64,000 bases of DNA from the NCBI GenBank assembly GCA_963826975.1, contig CAWGZJ010000011.1:806001-870000 (forward strand). The letters are read 5' to 3'. The stretch comes from Palsa-883 sp963826975. GTDB taxonomy: Bacteria > Pseudomonadota > Alphaproteobacteria > Acetobacterales > Acetobacteraceae. Below, in pieces: positions 1 through 8,124 of the stretch (the first letter of the stretch is position 1; every line of letters starts with the position of its first letter). The notes below the pieces were generated by a model. The model was not told where the DNA came from. It ran no database searches and saw nothing but the letters and a program-made list of their open reading frames with translations. The position numbers were made by a program, and so were the translations under genes.

Positions 1-184
1 GCGCGGCATTTTGTTGCCGCGTCAAGGCTCGTTCATGATCCCATGCCGCAGACGCTTGTGGCTCCTCAGTCGCCCCAGGTCCGGCTCCGCCTTCCCCGCT
101 GGCGCCGTGGCGCAACGCGGCCTTCAGGGTTTCGTCGAGAAGGTCCCCTTGGTCCGCGCCGCCTTGCTGCCGCTTCACGTCCAT
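1..184 (-). CDS. ltrA: Group II intron reverse transcriptase/maturase, N-terminal fragment
   Basis: The frame opens with ATG at 184 and stays open for 61 codons to the window edge. The peptide contains GDLLDETLKAAL, then a Gly/Ala/Glu-rich linker, then AWDHERALTRQQNAA. This is the usual head of bacterial intron-encoded proteins, upstream of the reverse transcriptase domain. The full protein (reverse transcriptase, maturase X domain, sometimes an endonuclease) would be about 400-500 residues and would help splicing and retrohoming of its own intron RNA. Only the head is visible, so activity cannot be judged. Confidence 0.75.
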   Translation of the reverse strand, partial: MDVKRQQGGADQGDLLDETLKAALRHGASGEGGAGPGATEEPQASAAWDHERALTRQQNAA

Positions 185-595
185 CGATTGGTCCAAGCTG
201 CTCCCTGCTTGTCGAATTCAGCCCTTCGCCCGGTTGCCCGGACTACTATGGCCTCTGCTGACTTCTCCCGGCCCATCGGAGGCCGTCGCCGGCCCCCTGC
301 TCCGATCGTCTGGAGAGATCGGGAGATCTCCCAGGGTAAAACACTGATCCTTCCCTCGAGCGCTGCCGGATTTACCTGTGCGCGTGTCCGACTGGCCTTT
401 GGGCTTCCCCGTCCACTGCCGGGTTACCCCACCGCACCGGCCTCGTATCCGGTTCCTGTTCGTCAGCTCCGAGTTTTGCCTCCGGCTTCCTCCCCACTCT
501 GCATCGCTGCAACGCAGTTGCCTTCGGCTAACGGTTCCGGCCAATCGGCCCGTAGAGGACTTGCACCTCCGAGATCAGCGCCATGCCTGGCACAC
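1..595 (-). mobile_element. Group II intron, 5' part (truncated by window edge)
   Basis: Read on the minus strand, the element begins with GTGTGCC, which fits the GUGYG 5' end of group II introns. About 410 nt of structured, non-coding sequence follow, with domain I-like blocks such as TCGGAGGTGCAAGTCCTC and GGCCATAGTAGTCCGGG. The start of an intron-encoded protein then appears. The 3' half of the protein, domains V/VI and the 3' splice site lie beyond position 1. The 5' boundary touches a short palindromic repeat (597-630), so the intron seems to have entered that repeat. The structural class cannot be decided from this fragment. Confidence 0.8.
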
Positions 596-596
596 A

Positions 597-630
597 GTCG
601 TGGATACCGGCCTTCGCCGGCCATGACGGG
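597..630. repeat. Short palindromic repeat, GTCGTGGAT...ATGACG family, copy 1
   Basis: This copy has the form GTCGTGGATACC, then the GC stem CCGGCCTTCGCCGG, then CATGACG. Related copies occur at 18082, 19179, 48652, 49036, 49138 and 51967. All lie between genes. They resemble the REP-type repeats common in alphaproteobacteria. The group II intron abuts this copy. Confidence 0.75.
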
Positions 631-670
631 GGTGGGCGGCGTACGTCAATACTTTCGGCCGCTGGTATAA

Positions 671-1954
671 CTACCCCGCCTCGATCCGGATTAGCGACGG
701 CGCTTCCAGCACCGCGTCCAGCGCGCCAATCCGATCCAGTGCCGCGCGCATCGCGCTCTCGCGTGTTTCGTGCGTTACCAGAACGACCGGCACCGCCTCG
801 CCGGGCGCCCGCCCTCGTTGCAGCATCGACTCTAACGACACGCCATGATCACGTAGCGCCGCGGCAACATCAGCGATCACCCCGGGCCGATCCACCACCA
901 TCAGCCGCAGATAATACGGCCCGACATGCGCCGAGATCGGCACCGAGGGCGCATCGCTCAGCGCGCCACCCCACACCGGCGTGCTGCGCCCGCGCGCCAG
1001 GTCCACCAGATCGGCCACTACCGCCGATGCGGTCGGACCGGCGCCCGCACCGCGCCCCTCCAGCATCACGCGGCCGACGAAATCGCCCTCGGTCACCACC
1101 GCGTTGAACACCCCGTCCACGCGGGCGATCGGCGCCGTTTCCGGCACCATGCAGGGATGCACGCGGGCCTCGATCCCCGCCTCGGTCTGCCGCGCCAGGC
1201 CCAGCAGCTTGATGCGATACCCGAGCTCCTTCGCAAAGCCGATATCCAGCGCCGAGACCCCGCGAATGCCCTCGACATGCACCGCGTTGAACGCCACCGG
1301 CCGGCCAAACGCCAGCGCCGCCAGGATCGCCAGCTTGTGCGCTGCGTCGATGCCATCGATGTCGAAACTCGGATCGGTCTCGGCATACCCAAGCCGCTGC
1401 GCATCGGCGAGCACATCGGCGAATTCCCGCCCGTGCTCGCGCATCTGGGTCAGGATGTAATTGCAGGTCCCGTTCAAAATCCCAGCGATCCGGCTGATCC
1501 GATTGCCCGCCAGCCCCTCGCGCAACGCCTTGATCACCGGGATTCCACCGGCGACCGCGGCCTCGAACGCCAGCGTCACCCCCTTGGCGTCCGCCGCCGC
1601 CGCCAACGCCGCCCCGTGCACCGCCAGCATCGCCTTGTTGGCGGTCACCACCGGTTTGCCGGCCGCGATCGCCGCTTCCACCAACGCGCGCGCCGGTCCG
1701 TCCGCGCCGCCGATCGCCTCCACCACCACATCGACGCCGGCATCCCCGGCCAACGCCACCGGATCGTCGTACCAGCGCAACCCGCCCAGCGGCACGCCGC
1801 GATCCTTGGTGCGGTCCCGCGCCGAGACCGCGGTGACGGCGATCGGCACACCGGCACGCGCTGTGACGATCTCGGCATTGTCGCGCAGCATGGTCAGCAC
1901 CCCGGCGCCGACAGTGCCCAGGCCCGCGACCGCGACGGAGAGGGGACGGGTCAT
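671..1954 (-). CDS. hom: Homoserine dehydrogenase
   Basis: The enzyme reduces aspartate semialdehyde to homoserine with NAD(P)H, at the branch to threonine, methionine and isoleucine. From the ATG at 1954 the protein is 427 residues, the usual length. The N-terminus carries the Rossmann motif GLGTVGAG. The middle has the catalytic-domain block GGIPVIKALREGLAGNRI and then LNGTCNYIL. The C-terminus holds an ACT domain beginning near VVDRPGVIADVAAAL, the usual site of feedback control by threonine. The frame is open further upstream to 2053, but the conserved start is at 1954. In related genomes alaC lies directly upstream; here a DUF29 gene on the other strand separates them. Confidence 0.95.
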   Translation of the reverse strand: MTRPLSVAVAGLGTVGAGVLTMLRDNAEIVTARAGVPIAVTAVSARDRTKDRGVPLGGLRWYDDPVALAGDAGVDVVVEAIGGADGPARALVEAAIAAGKPVVTANKAMLAVHGAALAAAADAKGVTLAFEAAVAGGIPVIKALREGLAGNRISRIAGILNGTCNYILTQMREHGREFADVLADAQRLGYAETDPSFDIDGIDAAHKLAILAALAFGRPVAFNAVHVEGIRGVSALDIGFAKELGYRIKLLGLARQTEAGIEARVHPCMVPETAPIARVDGVFNAVVTEGDFVGRVMLEGRGAGAGPTASAVVADLVDLARGRSTPVWGGALSDAPSVPISAHVGPYYLRLMVVDRPGVIADVAAALRDHGVSLESMLQRGRAPGEAVPVVLVTHETRESAMRAALDRIGALDAVLEAPSLIRIEAG

Positions 1955-2174
1955 GGATGGGCTGCTGCGCGGCAAGGCAGCAGGCTGATGAGCATCATGG
2001 AAGAATCCTCTCGCTTCGTGGTACCGGCACACCTGCGGGCCCGTGCCCAGCATAGCAGCGACCCGCGCTGTGCGCTCAACGCCGCCGCGACCTGAGCCGG
2101 AACTCGGGCGCGAGGCTAACCGGGTACCGGGGGCTCAATTGGCGTCCCTGGCCCCTTTTCGCTATGCTTCCCCC

Positions 2175-2657
2175 ATGCCGGACGATCTCTACGACCGCGA
2201 CGTCCTCGCCTGGTCAGAGCGCCAGGCCGACCTGTTGCGCCGCCTTGCGCGCGGGGAGCGGGTCAACGACGTGGACTGGGAGCACGTGGTCGAGGAGATC
2301 GAGGACGTGGGTCTGTCCGAACTCAACGCCGTGCAGAGCTATCTCCGCCCCATGCTCGCCCACCTGCTGAAAGTGCGCGGCTGGCCTGACAGCCCGCCCG
2401 TTAATCATTGGCGAGGTGAAATCGTGGCGTTCCAGAAGGACGCGCTGCAACGCTTTGCGCCATCCATGCGGGAGAGGATTGACCTGGGCCGGCTCTATGC
2501 CGACGCGCTGGAGCAGCTCGAGCCGCTGCAACACGATGGCGCCGCCCCGCTTCCTTGGCCAGCCGACTGCCCGTTCACGCTCGACCAACTGCTGCGCAGC
2601 AAGCGGAGTGTGTTGGAGGAACAGCTTCGCGCTGCGTCCCCCAATCCCACGGCCTGA
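2175..2657 (+). CDS. DUF29 family protein
   Basis: This is a 160-residue soluble protein of the DUF29 family, whose role is unknown. It shows the family layout: LYDRDVLAWSERQADLLR at the N-terminus, an acidic stretch DWEHVVEEIEDVG, then a helical part with LRPMLAHLLKVR. Family members are small, helical and frequent in cyanobacteria and alphaproteobacteria. The frame extends upstream to 2043, but conservation starts at the ATG at 2175. The gene lies on the plus strand between alaC and hom (both minus), so it breaks up what is often one unit. Confidence 0.8.
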   Translation: MPDDLYDRDVLAWSERQADLLRRLARGERVNDVDWEHVVEEIEDVGLSELNAVQSYLRPMLAHLLKVRGWPDSPPVNHWRGEIVAFQKDALQRFAPSMRERIDLGRLYADALEQLEPLQHDGAAPLPWPADCPFTLDQLLRSKRSVLEEQLRAASPNPTA

Positions 2658-2683
2658 CCGGCCTGCCGACAAGCGGAGATTGC

Positions 2684-3787
2684 TCAGGACGTCGCCGCCT
2701 CGGCCGGCTCAGCCTGGTTCGTTCCCGCTTGCAGGAAGCTGCGGATGTTGCGGGCCGCCTGGCGCAGCCGGTGGGTGTTCTCCACCAGGGCGATCCGCAC
2801 AAAGCCCTCGCCGTGCTCGCCGAAGCCCAGGCCCGGGGCGACGGCGACCTTGGCGCGGGCCAGCAGCAGTTTGCTGAACTCGACGCTGCCGAGTTGGGCG
2901 AAGCGGGCCGGGATGGGCGCCCAGGCGAACATCGAGCCGTCGGGGCAGGGGACGTCCCAGCCGGCGGCGGCGAGGCCACGGATCAGCACGTCGCGGCGCT
3001 CGCAGTACAACTCGCGCATTTCGGCGACGCAGTCTTGCGGGCCGTTCAGCGCGGCGGTGGCGGCGACCTGGATTGGGGTGAAGGCGCCGTAGTCCAGGTA
3101 GGATTTCATACGGGTCAGTGCGGTGATCAGCCGCGGGTTGCCGGCGGCGAACCCCATGCGCCAGCCTGGCATCGAGTAGGTTTTCGACAGGCTGGTGAAC
3201 TCGACGGCGATGTCCTTGGCGCCGGGGACTTGCAGCAGCGACGGGGGAGGGGCGTCGTTGAAATAGATCTCGGCGTAGGCGAGGTCCGACAGGATCCAGA
3301 TGTCGTGCCGCCGGGCGAAGCTGACGATTTCGCGGTAGAAGTCCAAGTCAGCGAGATATGCCGTTGGGTTTGAAGGAAAATTGACGATCAGCGCGGTCGG
3401 CTTCGGCACCGAATGGCGCACCGCGCGGTCGAGCGCCCGCAGCATGTCGTCATCCGGCGTCGCGGGGATGGAGCACACCGCGGCGCCGGCGATGATGAAG
3501 CCGAACTGGTGGATCGGGTAGGACGGGTTGGGCACCAGGATGGTATCGCCCGGCGAGGTGATCGCGGCGGCAAGGTTGGCCAGGCCTTCTTTTGACCCGA
3601 GCGTTGCAACGACCTCGGTTTCCGGGTCGAGCTGCACGCCGAAGCGGCGATCGTAATAGCCGGCCAGCGCGCGGCGCAGCCCGGGGATGCCTTTGCTGAC
3701 CGAGTAGCGATGGGTGCGCGGGTCCTGCACCGCTTCGATCAGCTTGGCGACGATGTGGGGCGGCGTGGGGCTGTCCGGGTTGCCCAT
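2684..3787 (-). CDS. alaC: AlaC-type aminotransferase (5' end frameshifted)
   Basis: This is a class I/II PLP-dependent aminotransferase of the AlaC / LL-diaminopimelate aminotransferase-like group, expected to transfer amino groups between alanine, glutamate and their keto acids. The PLP lysine sits in SLSKTYSMPGWRMGF (Lys202 of this ORF). NPSYPIHQ and the C-terminal RIALVENTHRLRQA also fit the family. The conserved N-terminus lies upstream: an ATG at 3898 starts MPPDEFHRIRRLPPY, but one missing base near 3853 and two missing bases near 3812 break the frame before it rejoins at DIIDLGMGNP. The two lesions add up to three bases, so the true protein is probably intact from 3898 (about 404 residues). 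Confidence 0.88.
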   Translation of the reverse strand: MGNPDSPTPPHIVAKLIEAVQDPRTHRYSVSKGIPGLRRALAGYYDRRFGVQLDPETEVVATLGSKEGLANLAAAITSPGDTILVPNPSYPIHQFGFIIAGAAVCSIPATPDDDMLRALDRAVRHSVPKPTALIVNFPSNPTAYLADLDFYREIVSFARRHDIWILSDLAYAEIYFNDAPPPSLLQVPGAKDIAVEFTSLSKTYSMPGWRMGFAAGNPRLITALTRMKSYLDYGAFTPIQVAATAALNGPQDCVAEMRELYCERRDVLIRGLAAAGWDVPCPDGSMFAWAPIPARFAQLGSVEFSKLLLARAKVAVAPGLGFGEHGEGFVRIALVENTHRLRQAARNIRSFLQAGTNQAEPAEAATS

Positions 3788-3984
3788 GCCGAGATCGATG
3801 ATGTCCTCACCGGCGGTGCGCGCGCGCCTTCGCGGTGTTCACCTCGGCGAACGGTAGGGCGGCAGGCGGCGGATGCGATGGAACTCGTCGGGGGGCATGT
3901 CGGGTACCGATTGATGGGAGCGGTGGGGATTGCTGCGAACGGCGGGGATTGATGGAAGCGGTGGGGACTCGGGGGCAGCGGGGC

Positions 3985-5352
3985 CTACTGTACCAGCCGC
4001 GCCGTGCCGCCGCGACCCATTGCCTGCGCGTCGATCTCCACGGCCGAAGCCGGCACGCCGGCGCCAACCAGCAACGTGGCGATGGTTTGCGCGCGGGCGA
4101 GGCCAAGCTTGAGCGCGGCGGCCTGGGCGTCGGGGCTGGGATCGGGGGCGTCACCGAAGCCGGTCACGGCGATCAGGGCGCTGCCGCGCCGTCCGGCCAG
4201 TGCGCGCAGCGGCGCGGCGGCTGACGGCGGCAGTTCCGACACGCCGCTGGCGAACACGACGGCGACGGTGTTGCCCGAGCTGACCGGCTCACCACCGGGC
4301 GTGGCGCTGGCCATCGCAGTCGGCGCCGGGGTGGCAGCCGGAGCGGGCCGTGCCGCGGCGGCGGTGGCTGGCGCGGTGGCTGGGGCGGCGGACGGCGGTG
4401 TCGGGACGGGCGGCGCGCTCGGCGCGGATTGCGGCGCGATGACCGGTGGCGTGGCGGGCGCGGTAGCCTGCGCCGGGATTGGCTGGGGTGCCACGGGGGC
4501 TGCCGGGCGTGGTGGCGACAACGCAGGCGGGTTGGGCGTCGATGGCACACCCGGCACGTTGGCGGGTGGCGGCGGTGCGGTGGGCAGCGGCGGCAGGTTG
4601 GCCATCGTGGTCGCCGGGGCTGTTGCTGATGCTGTGGCTGGCGCTGGCGCCGTGCCGGTGCTGGTTGCCGGCGCCGCGCCCGGTGCTGCGGCTGCCGTCG
4701 TGGGCGTCGGTTCGGGCGTGGCAAGTGGCGTGGCCTGCACCGCGCCGACCGGCGCCTTGGCTGGCGGCGCCACCGGAGCCTCCGGTCGCGGCGCTGGCGG
4801 CGCATTGGCGGCCGGTAGCGTGGCCGACGGTTGGCCGGCCGTTGCCTGGTTGGCCGCTCCGGCATTGGGCGGCGGATTGGGTGGCGGCGGGCCGGGCGGC
4901 GGGGTGGATCCGACGCCAAACAGGCCGGGCGCCGCGTTGGGTGAGGACGGGTCGACCAGCGGCGCGGCGGCGGCCATGTGCTGGGCGTTGGCGCGATCGG
5001 CGACCAGCGCGTCGGCGAGGTTCTGCAGTGCCGCGCGATCGGGCTCCTCCGGTTTGGGCGGGACGGTGGACAGGTTTGGCGGAGGCTGGTCCGCTCCCGG
5101 CGGCGGTGGCCTCTGCTGGGCGATCGCGCCGCCCTCCTGGTTGTGCCACCAGTTGATCGGGTTGATCGACGACCACGAAGGCTGCGAGCAGCCGCCGAGC
5201 GCCAGCGTCGCCGCGAGCAGGCATGCGGCCGTCGCGCCGCCCGCCGTCGGGATGCCGGCCAATGGGGCGCCGGCCAGCGGTCTGCCGGCCAGCGGTCTGC
5301 CAGTCTGGGAAGCACGTGCCCCAGGAATGCGTACCCCGAAGGTGCGCATCAT
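3985..5352 (-). CDS. OmpA-like lipoprotein with long Pro/Ala linker
   Basis: The protein has about 455 residues. A hydrophobic stretch ends in the lipobox LALGGC (Cys about 55), which predicts lipid anchoring in the outer membrane. A charged segment follows (residues 70-130). Next comes a very long Pro/Ala/Thr-rich linker of about 200 residues. The C-terminal 100 residues resemble an OmpA-type peptidoglycan-binding fold (VVFASGVSEL; ITGFGDA-like VTGFGDA; LGLARAQTIATLL). The likely role is tethering the outer membrane to the wall. The N-terminal 35 residues repeat the pentad LAG(R/A/I)P, and no better start codon is seen before the lipobox. It is divergent from phaC with a 150-bp spacer. Confidence 0.75.
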   Translation of the reverse strand: MMRTFGVRIPGARASQTGRPLAGRPLAGAPLAGIPTAGGATAACLLAATLALGGCSQPSWSSINPINWWHNQEGGAIAQQRPPPPGADQPPPNLSTVPPKPEEPDRAALQNLADALVADRANAQHMAAAAPLVDPSSPNAAPGLFGVGSTPPPGPPPPNPPPNAGAANQATAGQPSATLPAANAPPAPRPEAPVAPPAKAPVGAVQATPLATPEPTPTTAAAAPGAAPATSTGTAPAPATASATAPATTMANLPPLPTAPPPPANVPGVPSTPNPPALSPPRPAAPVAPQPIPAQATAPATPPVIAPQSAPSAPPVPTPPSAAPATAPATAAAARPAPAATPAPTAMASATPGGEPVSSGNTVAVVFASGVSELPPSAAAPLRALAGRRGSALIAVTGFGDAPDPSPDAQAAALKLGLARAQTIATLLVGAGVPASAVEIDAQAMGRGGTARLVQ

Positions 5353-5502
5353 GGAGGCGCGTGTTATGGGGGCGCCGGCTTGAATCACGTTACGCGCATC
5401 TCTAGGTTGCGCGCCTCTTCCGCTGAACCGCATAGGTCGAACCCACTCCACGCTGGCGCGGTCTGTGTAGCTTGCGGCGGGGCCGACGGAAAGGACGCCG
5501 CG

Positions 5503-7314
5503 ATGCCCAAAGGGGACACTCCCCCGCCCGCGCCGGACAGCCCCGGCTTCCGGATGCCCGACGCCACCGAGGTCGGTCGTTCCATGGCCGACATCGCCGA
5601 GCGCTCGCAGCGTATCGTCACCGAATGGTTGAAGCGGCAGGGGGACACGGAGCACGCGCCCGACCCGCTGAACATCGGCCGCGCGTTCCTGGAAATGACC
5701 GCCCGCCTGATGGCCAACCCCGCGCGGCTGGTCCAGGCACAGATCGGTTTCTGGCAGGACTATATGACGCTGTGGCAGAACACCGCGCGCCGCATGATGG
5801 GCATGGAGTCCGAGCCGGTGATCGACGGGTCGGCGTCCGACCGGCGCTTCAAGGACGACGCCTGGCGCGAGAACGAGGTGTTCGACTTCATCCGGCAATC
5901 CTACCTGTTGTCGGCGCGCTACGTGCAGGACGTGGTCAAGCAGGTGGACGGGCTGGACGCCAAGACCGCGCAGAAGGTGGATTTCTACTCGCGCCAGTTC
6001 GTCGACGCGATGAGCCCGTCGAACTTCCTGCTGACCAACCCCGAGGTGCTGCGCAAGACCGCCGAGACCGGCGGGGAGAACCTGCTGAAGGGGCTGAACA
6101 ACCTGCTGGGCGATCTGGAGCGCGGCAAGGGCCAGTTGCGCATCAAGATGACCGATACGGACGCGTTCCGGGTGGGCGACAACATCGGGGTCTCGCCAGG
6201 CAAGGTGGTGTACCAGAACGACCTGATGCAGTTGATCCAGTATTCGCCGACCACCGACAAAGTATTGAAACGTCCGCTGCTGGTCGCGCCGCCGTGGATC
6301 AACAAGTTCTACATCCTGGATTTGCGTCCGAAGAACAGCCTGGTGCGCTGGGCGGTGGCCCAGGGGCACACCGTGTTCATGATTTCCTGGGTCAATCCGG
6401 ATGCGACGCTGTCCGAGAAGGGGTTCGAGGACTACATGACCGAGGGCTACCTCGCCGCGCTGGATGCAATCGAGGCGGCGACCGGTGAGCGCGAGGTGAA
6501 CGCCATCGGTTATTGCCTGGGCGGCACCCTGTTGGGCTGCACGCTGGCCTACATGGCGGCGAAGGGCGACGACCGGATCAAGTCGGCGACCTTCTTCGTT
6601 TCGCTGCTGGATTTCGCCGAGTCGGGCGAGTTGGGTGTGTTCATCGACGAGGAGCAGTTGGACGCGCTGGAAGCCAAGATGAACAAGCGCGGCTATCTCG
6701 AGGGCAGCGAGATGGCGACGACGTTCAACATGCTGCGCGCCAACGACCTGATCTGGTCGTTCGTGGTGAACAACTACCTGCTGGGCAACGAGCCGTTCCC
6801 GTTCGACCTGCTGTACTGGAACAGCGATTCGACGCGCATGCCGGCGAAGATGCACAGCTTCTATTTGCGCAAGATGTACCAAGAGAATTTGCTGTCGAAG
6901 CAGGGCGGGATCAGCATGAACGGCGTGCCGATCGACCTGGCGAAGATCAAGACGCCGGCGTATTTCCTGTCGACGCGCGAGGACCATATCGCGCCGTGGA
7001 AGTCGACCTATCGCGGCACCCAGTTGCTGGGCGGCAAGAAACGTTTCGTGCTGGCGGCGTCGGGGCATATCGCCGGCGTGGTGAACCCGCCGGAGGGCGG
7101 CAAGTACAGCCATTGGGTGAACCCTGCGCTGCCGGGGGATCCCGAGGCATGGTTCCATGGGGCGACCGAGATCGCCGGGTCGTGGTGGCCGGACTGGCAA
7201 CGCTGGGTGACCTCGCTGGGCAAGGAGTTGGTGCCTGCGCGGGTGCCGGGGGAGGGCAAACTGACCCCGATCGAGGACGCGCCGGGGAGCTATGTGAAGG
7301 TTAGAGCGGTCTGA
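5503..7314 (+). CDS. phaC: Class I poly(3-hydroxyalkanoate) synthase
   Basis: PhaC polymerises (R)-3-hydroxyacyl-CoA into PHA granules and releases CoA. The product from ATG 5503 is 603 residues, normal for class I enzymes. The lipase-like box is GYCLGG with the nucleophile Cys338. The other catalytic residues are Asp494 (STREDHIAPW) and His522 (SGHIAGVVNPP). The N-terminal 200 residues match the class I regulatory region (RFKDDAWRENEVFDFIRQSYLL). The frame runs open far upstream over the antisense of the OmpA-like gene, which is not coding. No phaA, phaB or phasin gene is adjacent. Confidence 0.96.
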   Translation: MPKGDTPPPAPDSPGFRMPDATEVGRSMADIAERSQRIVTEWLKRQGDTEHAPDPLNIGRAFLEMTARLMANPARLVQAQIGFWQDYMTLWQNTARRMMGMESEPVIDGSASDRRFKDDAWRENEVFDFIRQSYLLSARYVQDVVKQVDGLDAKTAQKVDFYSRQFVDAMSPSNFLLTNPEVLRKTAETGGENLLKGLNNLLGDLERGKGQLRIKMTDTDAFRVGDNIGVSPGKVVYQNDLMQLIQYSPTTDKVLKRPLLVAPPWINKFYILDLRPKNSLVRWAVAQGHTVFMISWVNPDATLSEKGFEDYMTEGYLAALDAIEAATGEREVNAIGYCLGGTLLGCTLAYMAAKGDDRIKSATFFVSLLDFAESGELGVFIDEEQLDALEAKMNKRGYLEGSEMATTFNMLRANDLIWSFVVNNYLLGNEPFPFDLLYWNSDSTRMPAKMHSFYLRKMYQENLLSKQGGISMNGVPIDLAKIKTPAYFLSTREDHIAPWKSTYRGTQLLGGKKRFVLAASGHIAGVVNPPEGGKYSHWVNPALPGDPEAWFHGATEIAGSWWPDWQRWVTSLGKELVPARVPGEGKLTPIEDAPGSYVKVRAV

Positions 7315-7362
7315 GGCAGGTAGCGGAGTAACGTTTCCGCTGCCCTGACGGCGACAACGCTC

Positions 7363-7392
7363 TTGCACGGATCGTATATGACCATAATATAC
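7363..7392 (+). promoter_or_regulatory. Promoter and operator-like inverted repeat for brnTA
   Basis: TTGCAC (7363-7368) and TAATAT (7385-7390) are separated by 16 bp and look like a sigma-70 promoter. An inverted repeat GTATAT/ATATAC (7374-7379 and 7387-7392) overlaps the -10 box. BrnA-type antitoxins repress their own operon, so this repeat is a plausible operator. The GTG start at 7398 would lie at or very near the transcript start, suggesting a leaderless message. Confidence 0.5.
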
Positions 7393-7397
7393 ATCGC

Positions 7398-7715
7398 GTG
7401 ATCGATCTCGCGGCCATTGTCGGGTTCGACTGGGACGCGGGCAATGACCGGAAGAATGAGACCCATGATGTGTCGATGCCGGAGGCCGAACAGGTGTTCT
7501 TCAATCGGCCACTGCTGATGTTGGTCGACGAGAAGCATAGCCAGGCAGAGGCGCGCTTTCATGTGATGGGCAGAACCCATGTGGGGCGGCGACTGCACCT
7601 GACGGTTACACTGCGTGGCGGAGGCACGTTGATCCGCGTGATTTCGGCGCGGGACATGCACCGCAAGGAGCGAGATATCTATGAACGTCAATCTGAAGCC
7701 GGTTCCGAAGTTTAG
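7398..7715 (+). CDS. brnT: BrnT family toxin
   Basis: This 105-residue protein has the BrnT pattern: an N-terminal FDWDAGNDRKNETHDVSMPEAEQVF block and a C-terminal IRVISARDMHRKER. BrnT toxins are small ribonucleases with a RelE-like fold that stop translation. The usual motif reads WDpxKaxxNxxKHgvsF; here Lys/His positions are partly replaced (NDRKNETHDVS). The start is GTG at 7398. It overlaps brnA by 35 bp, the typical arrangement in which the toxin is encoded first and translation is coupled. Confidence 0.82.
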   Translation: MIDLAAIVGFDWDAGNDRKNETHDVSMPEAEQVFFNRPLLMLVDEKHSQAEARFHVMGRTHVGRRLHLTVTLRGGGTLIRVISARDMHRKERDIYERQSEAGSEV

Positions 7716-7947
7716 ATCCGAGGCCGAGGAGCGGCAGTTTTGGGAAACCCACGACAGCACGCCCTACGTGGACTGGTCGAAGGCGGACCGGATTAGCCTC
7801 CCCAACCTCAAGCCGACGACCCAAACCATCTCGTTGCGGCTGCCGGCCCACCTGCTGGACGCGATCAAGGTAGCGGCGAACGCTCGGGACGTGCCGTATC
7901 AGTCACTCATCAAGATCTGGCTGCAGGAGCGGCTCGAGCGCGTTTGA
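7681..7947 (+). CDS. brnA: BrnA family antitoxin
   Basis: This 88-residue antitoxin shows the N-terminal block KFRSEAEERQFWETHDS. A C-terminal ribbon-helix-helix-like segment follows (ISLRLPAHLLDAIKVAANARDVPYQSLIKIWL), of the kind that binds DNA and represses the operon. It neutralises the BrnT toxin encoded just upstream. The start ATG at 7681 lies inside the brnT frame, so the two are likely translationally coupled. Confidence 0.85.
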   Translation: MNVNLKPVPKFRSEAEERQFWETHDSTPYVDWSKADRISLPNLKPTTQTISLRLPAHLLDAIKVAANARDVPYQSLIKIWLQERLERV

Positions 7948-8124
7948 TCGCGTAATCGGTGCCGACGCTCCACGGATAGGCGCCGTCCGTTACCGGAGTG
8001 TTCATCATCTCGGGCTAGACCGGGGAACCCCACCAACCCGCTCCGGACCTCGCCCCTGAACGCGCGCACCGCCATCCCGGTCATCGCCCGCATCCAGTCC
8101 TTCGCCTTCGCCGGCATCGAGGCC

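Noticed and set aside
11..670. 219-residue plus-strand frame at the window start
   Set aside because: It is antisense to the group II intron RNA. Such frames are often annotated but are not supported as genes.
3985..7368. A 1127-codon minus-strand frame covering the OmpA-like gene and the antisense of phaC
   Set aside because: Only the part up to 5352 has signal, lipobox and domain. The rest is antisense to a well-conserved PHA synthase.
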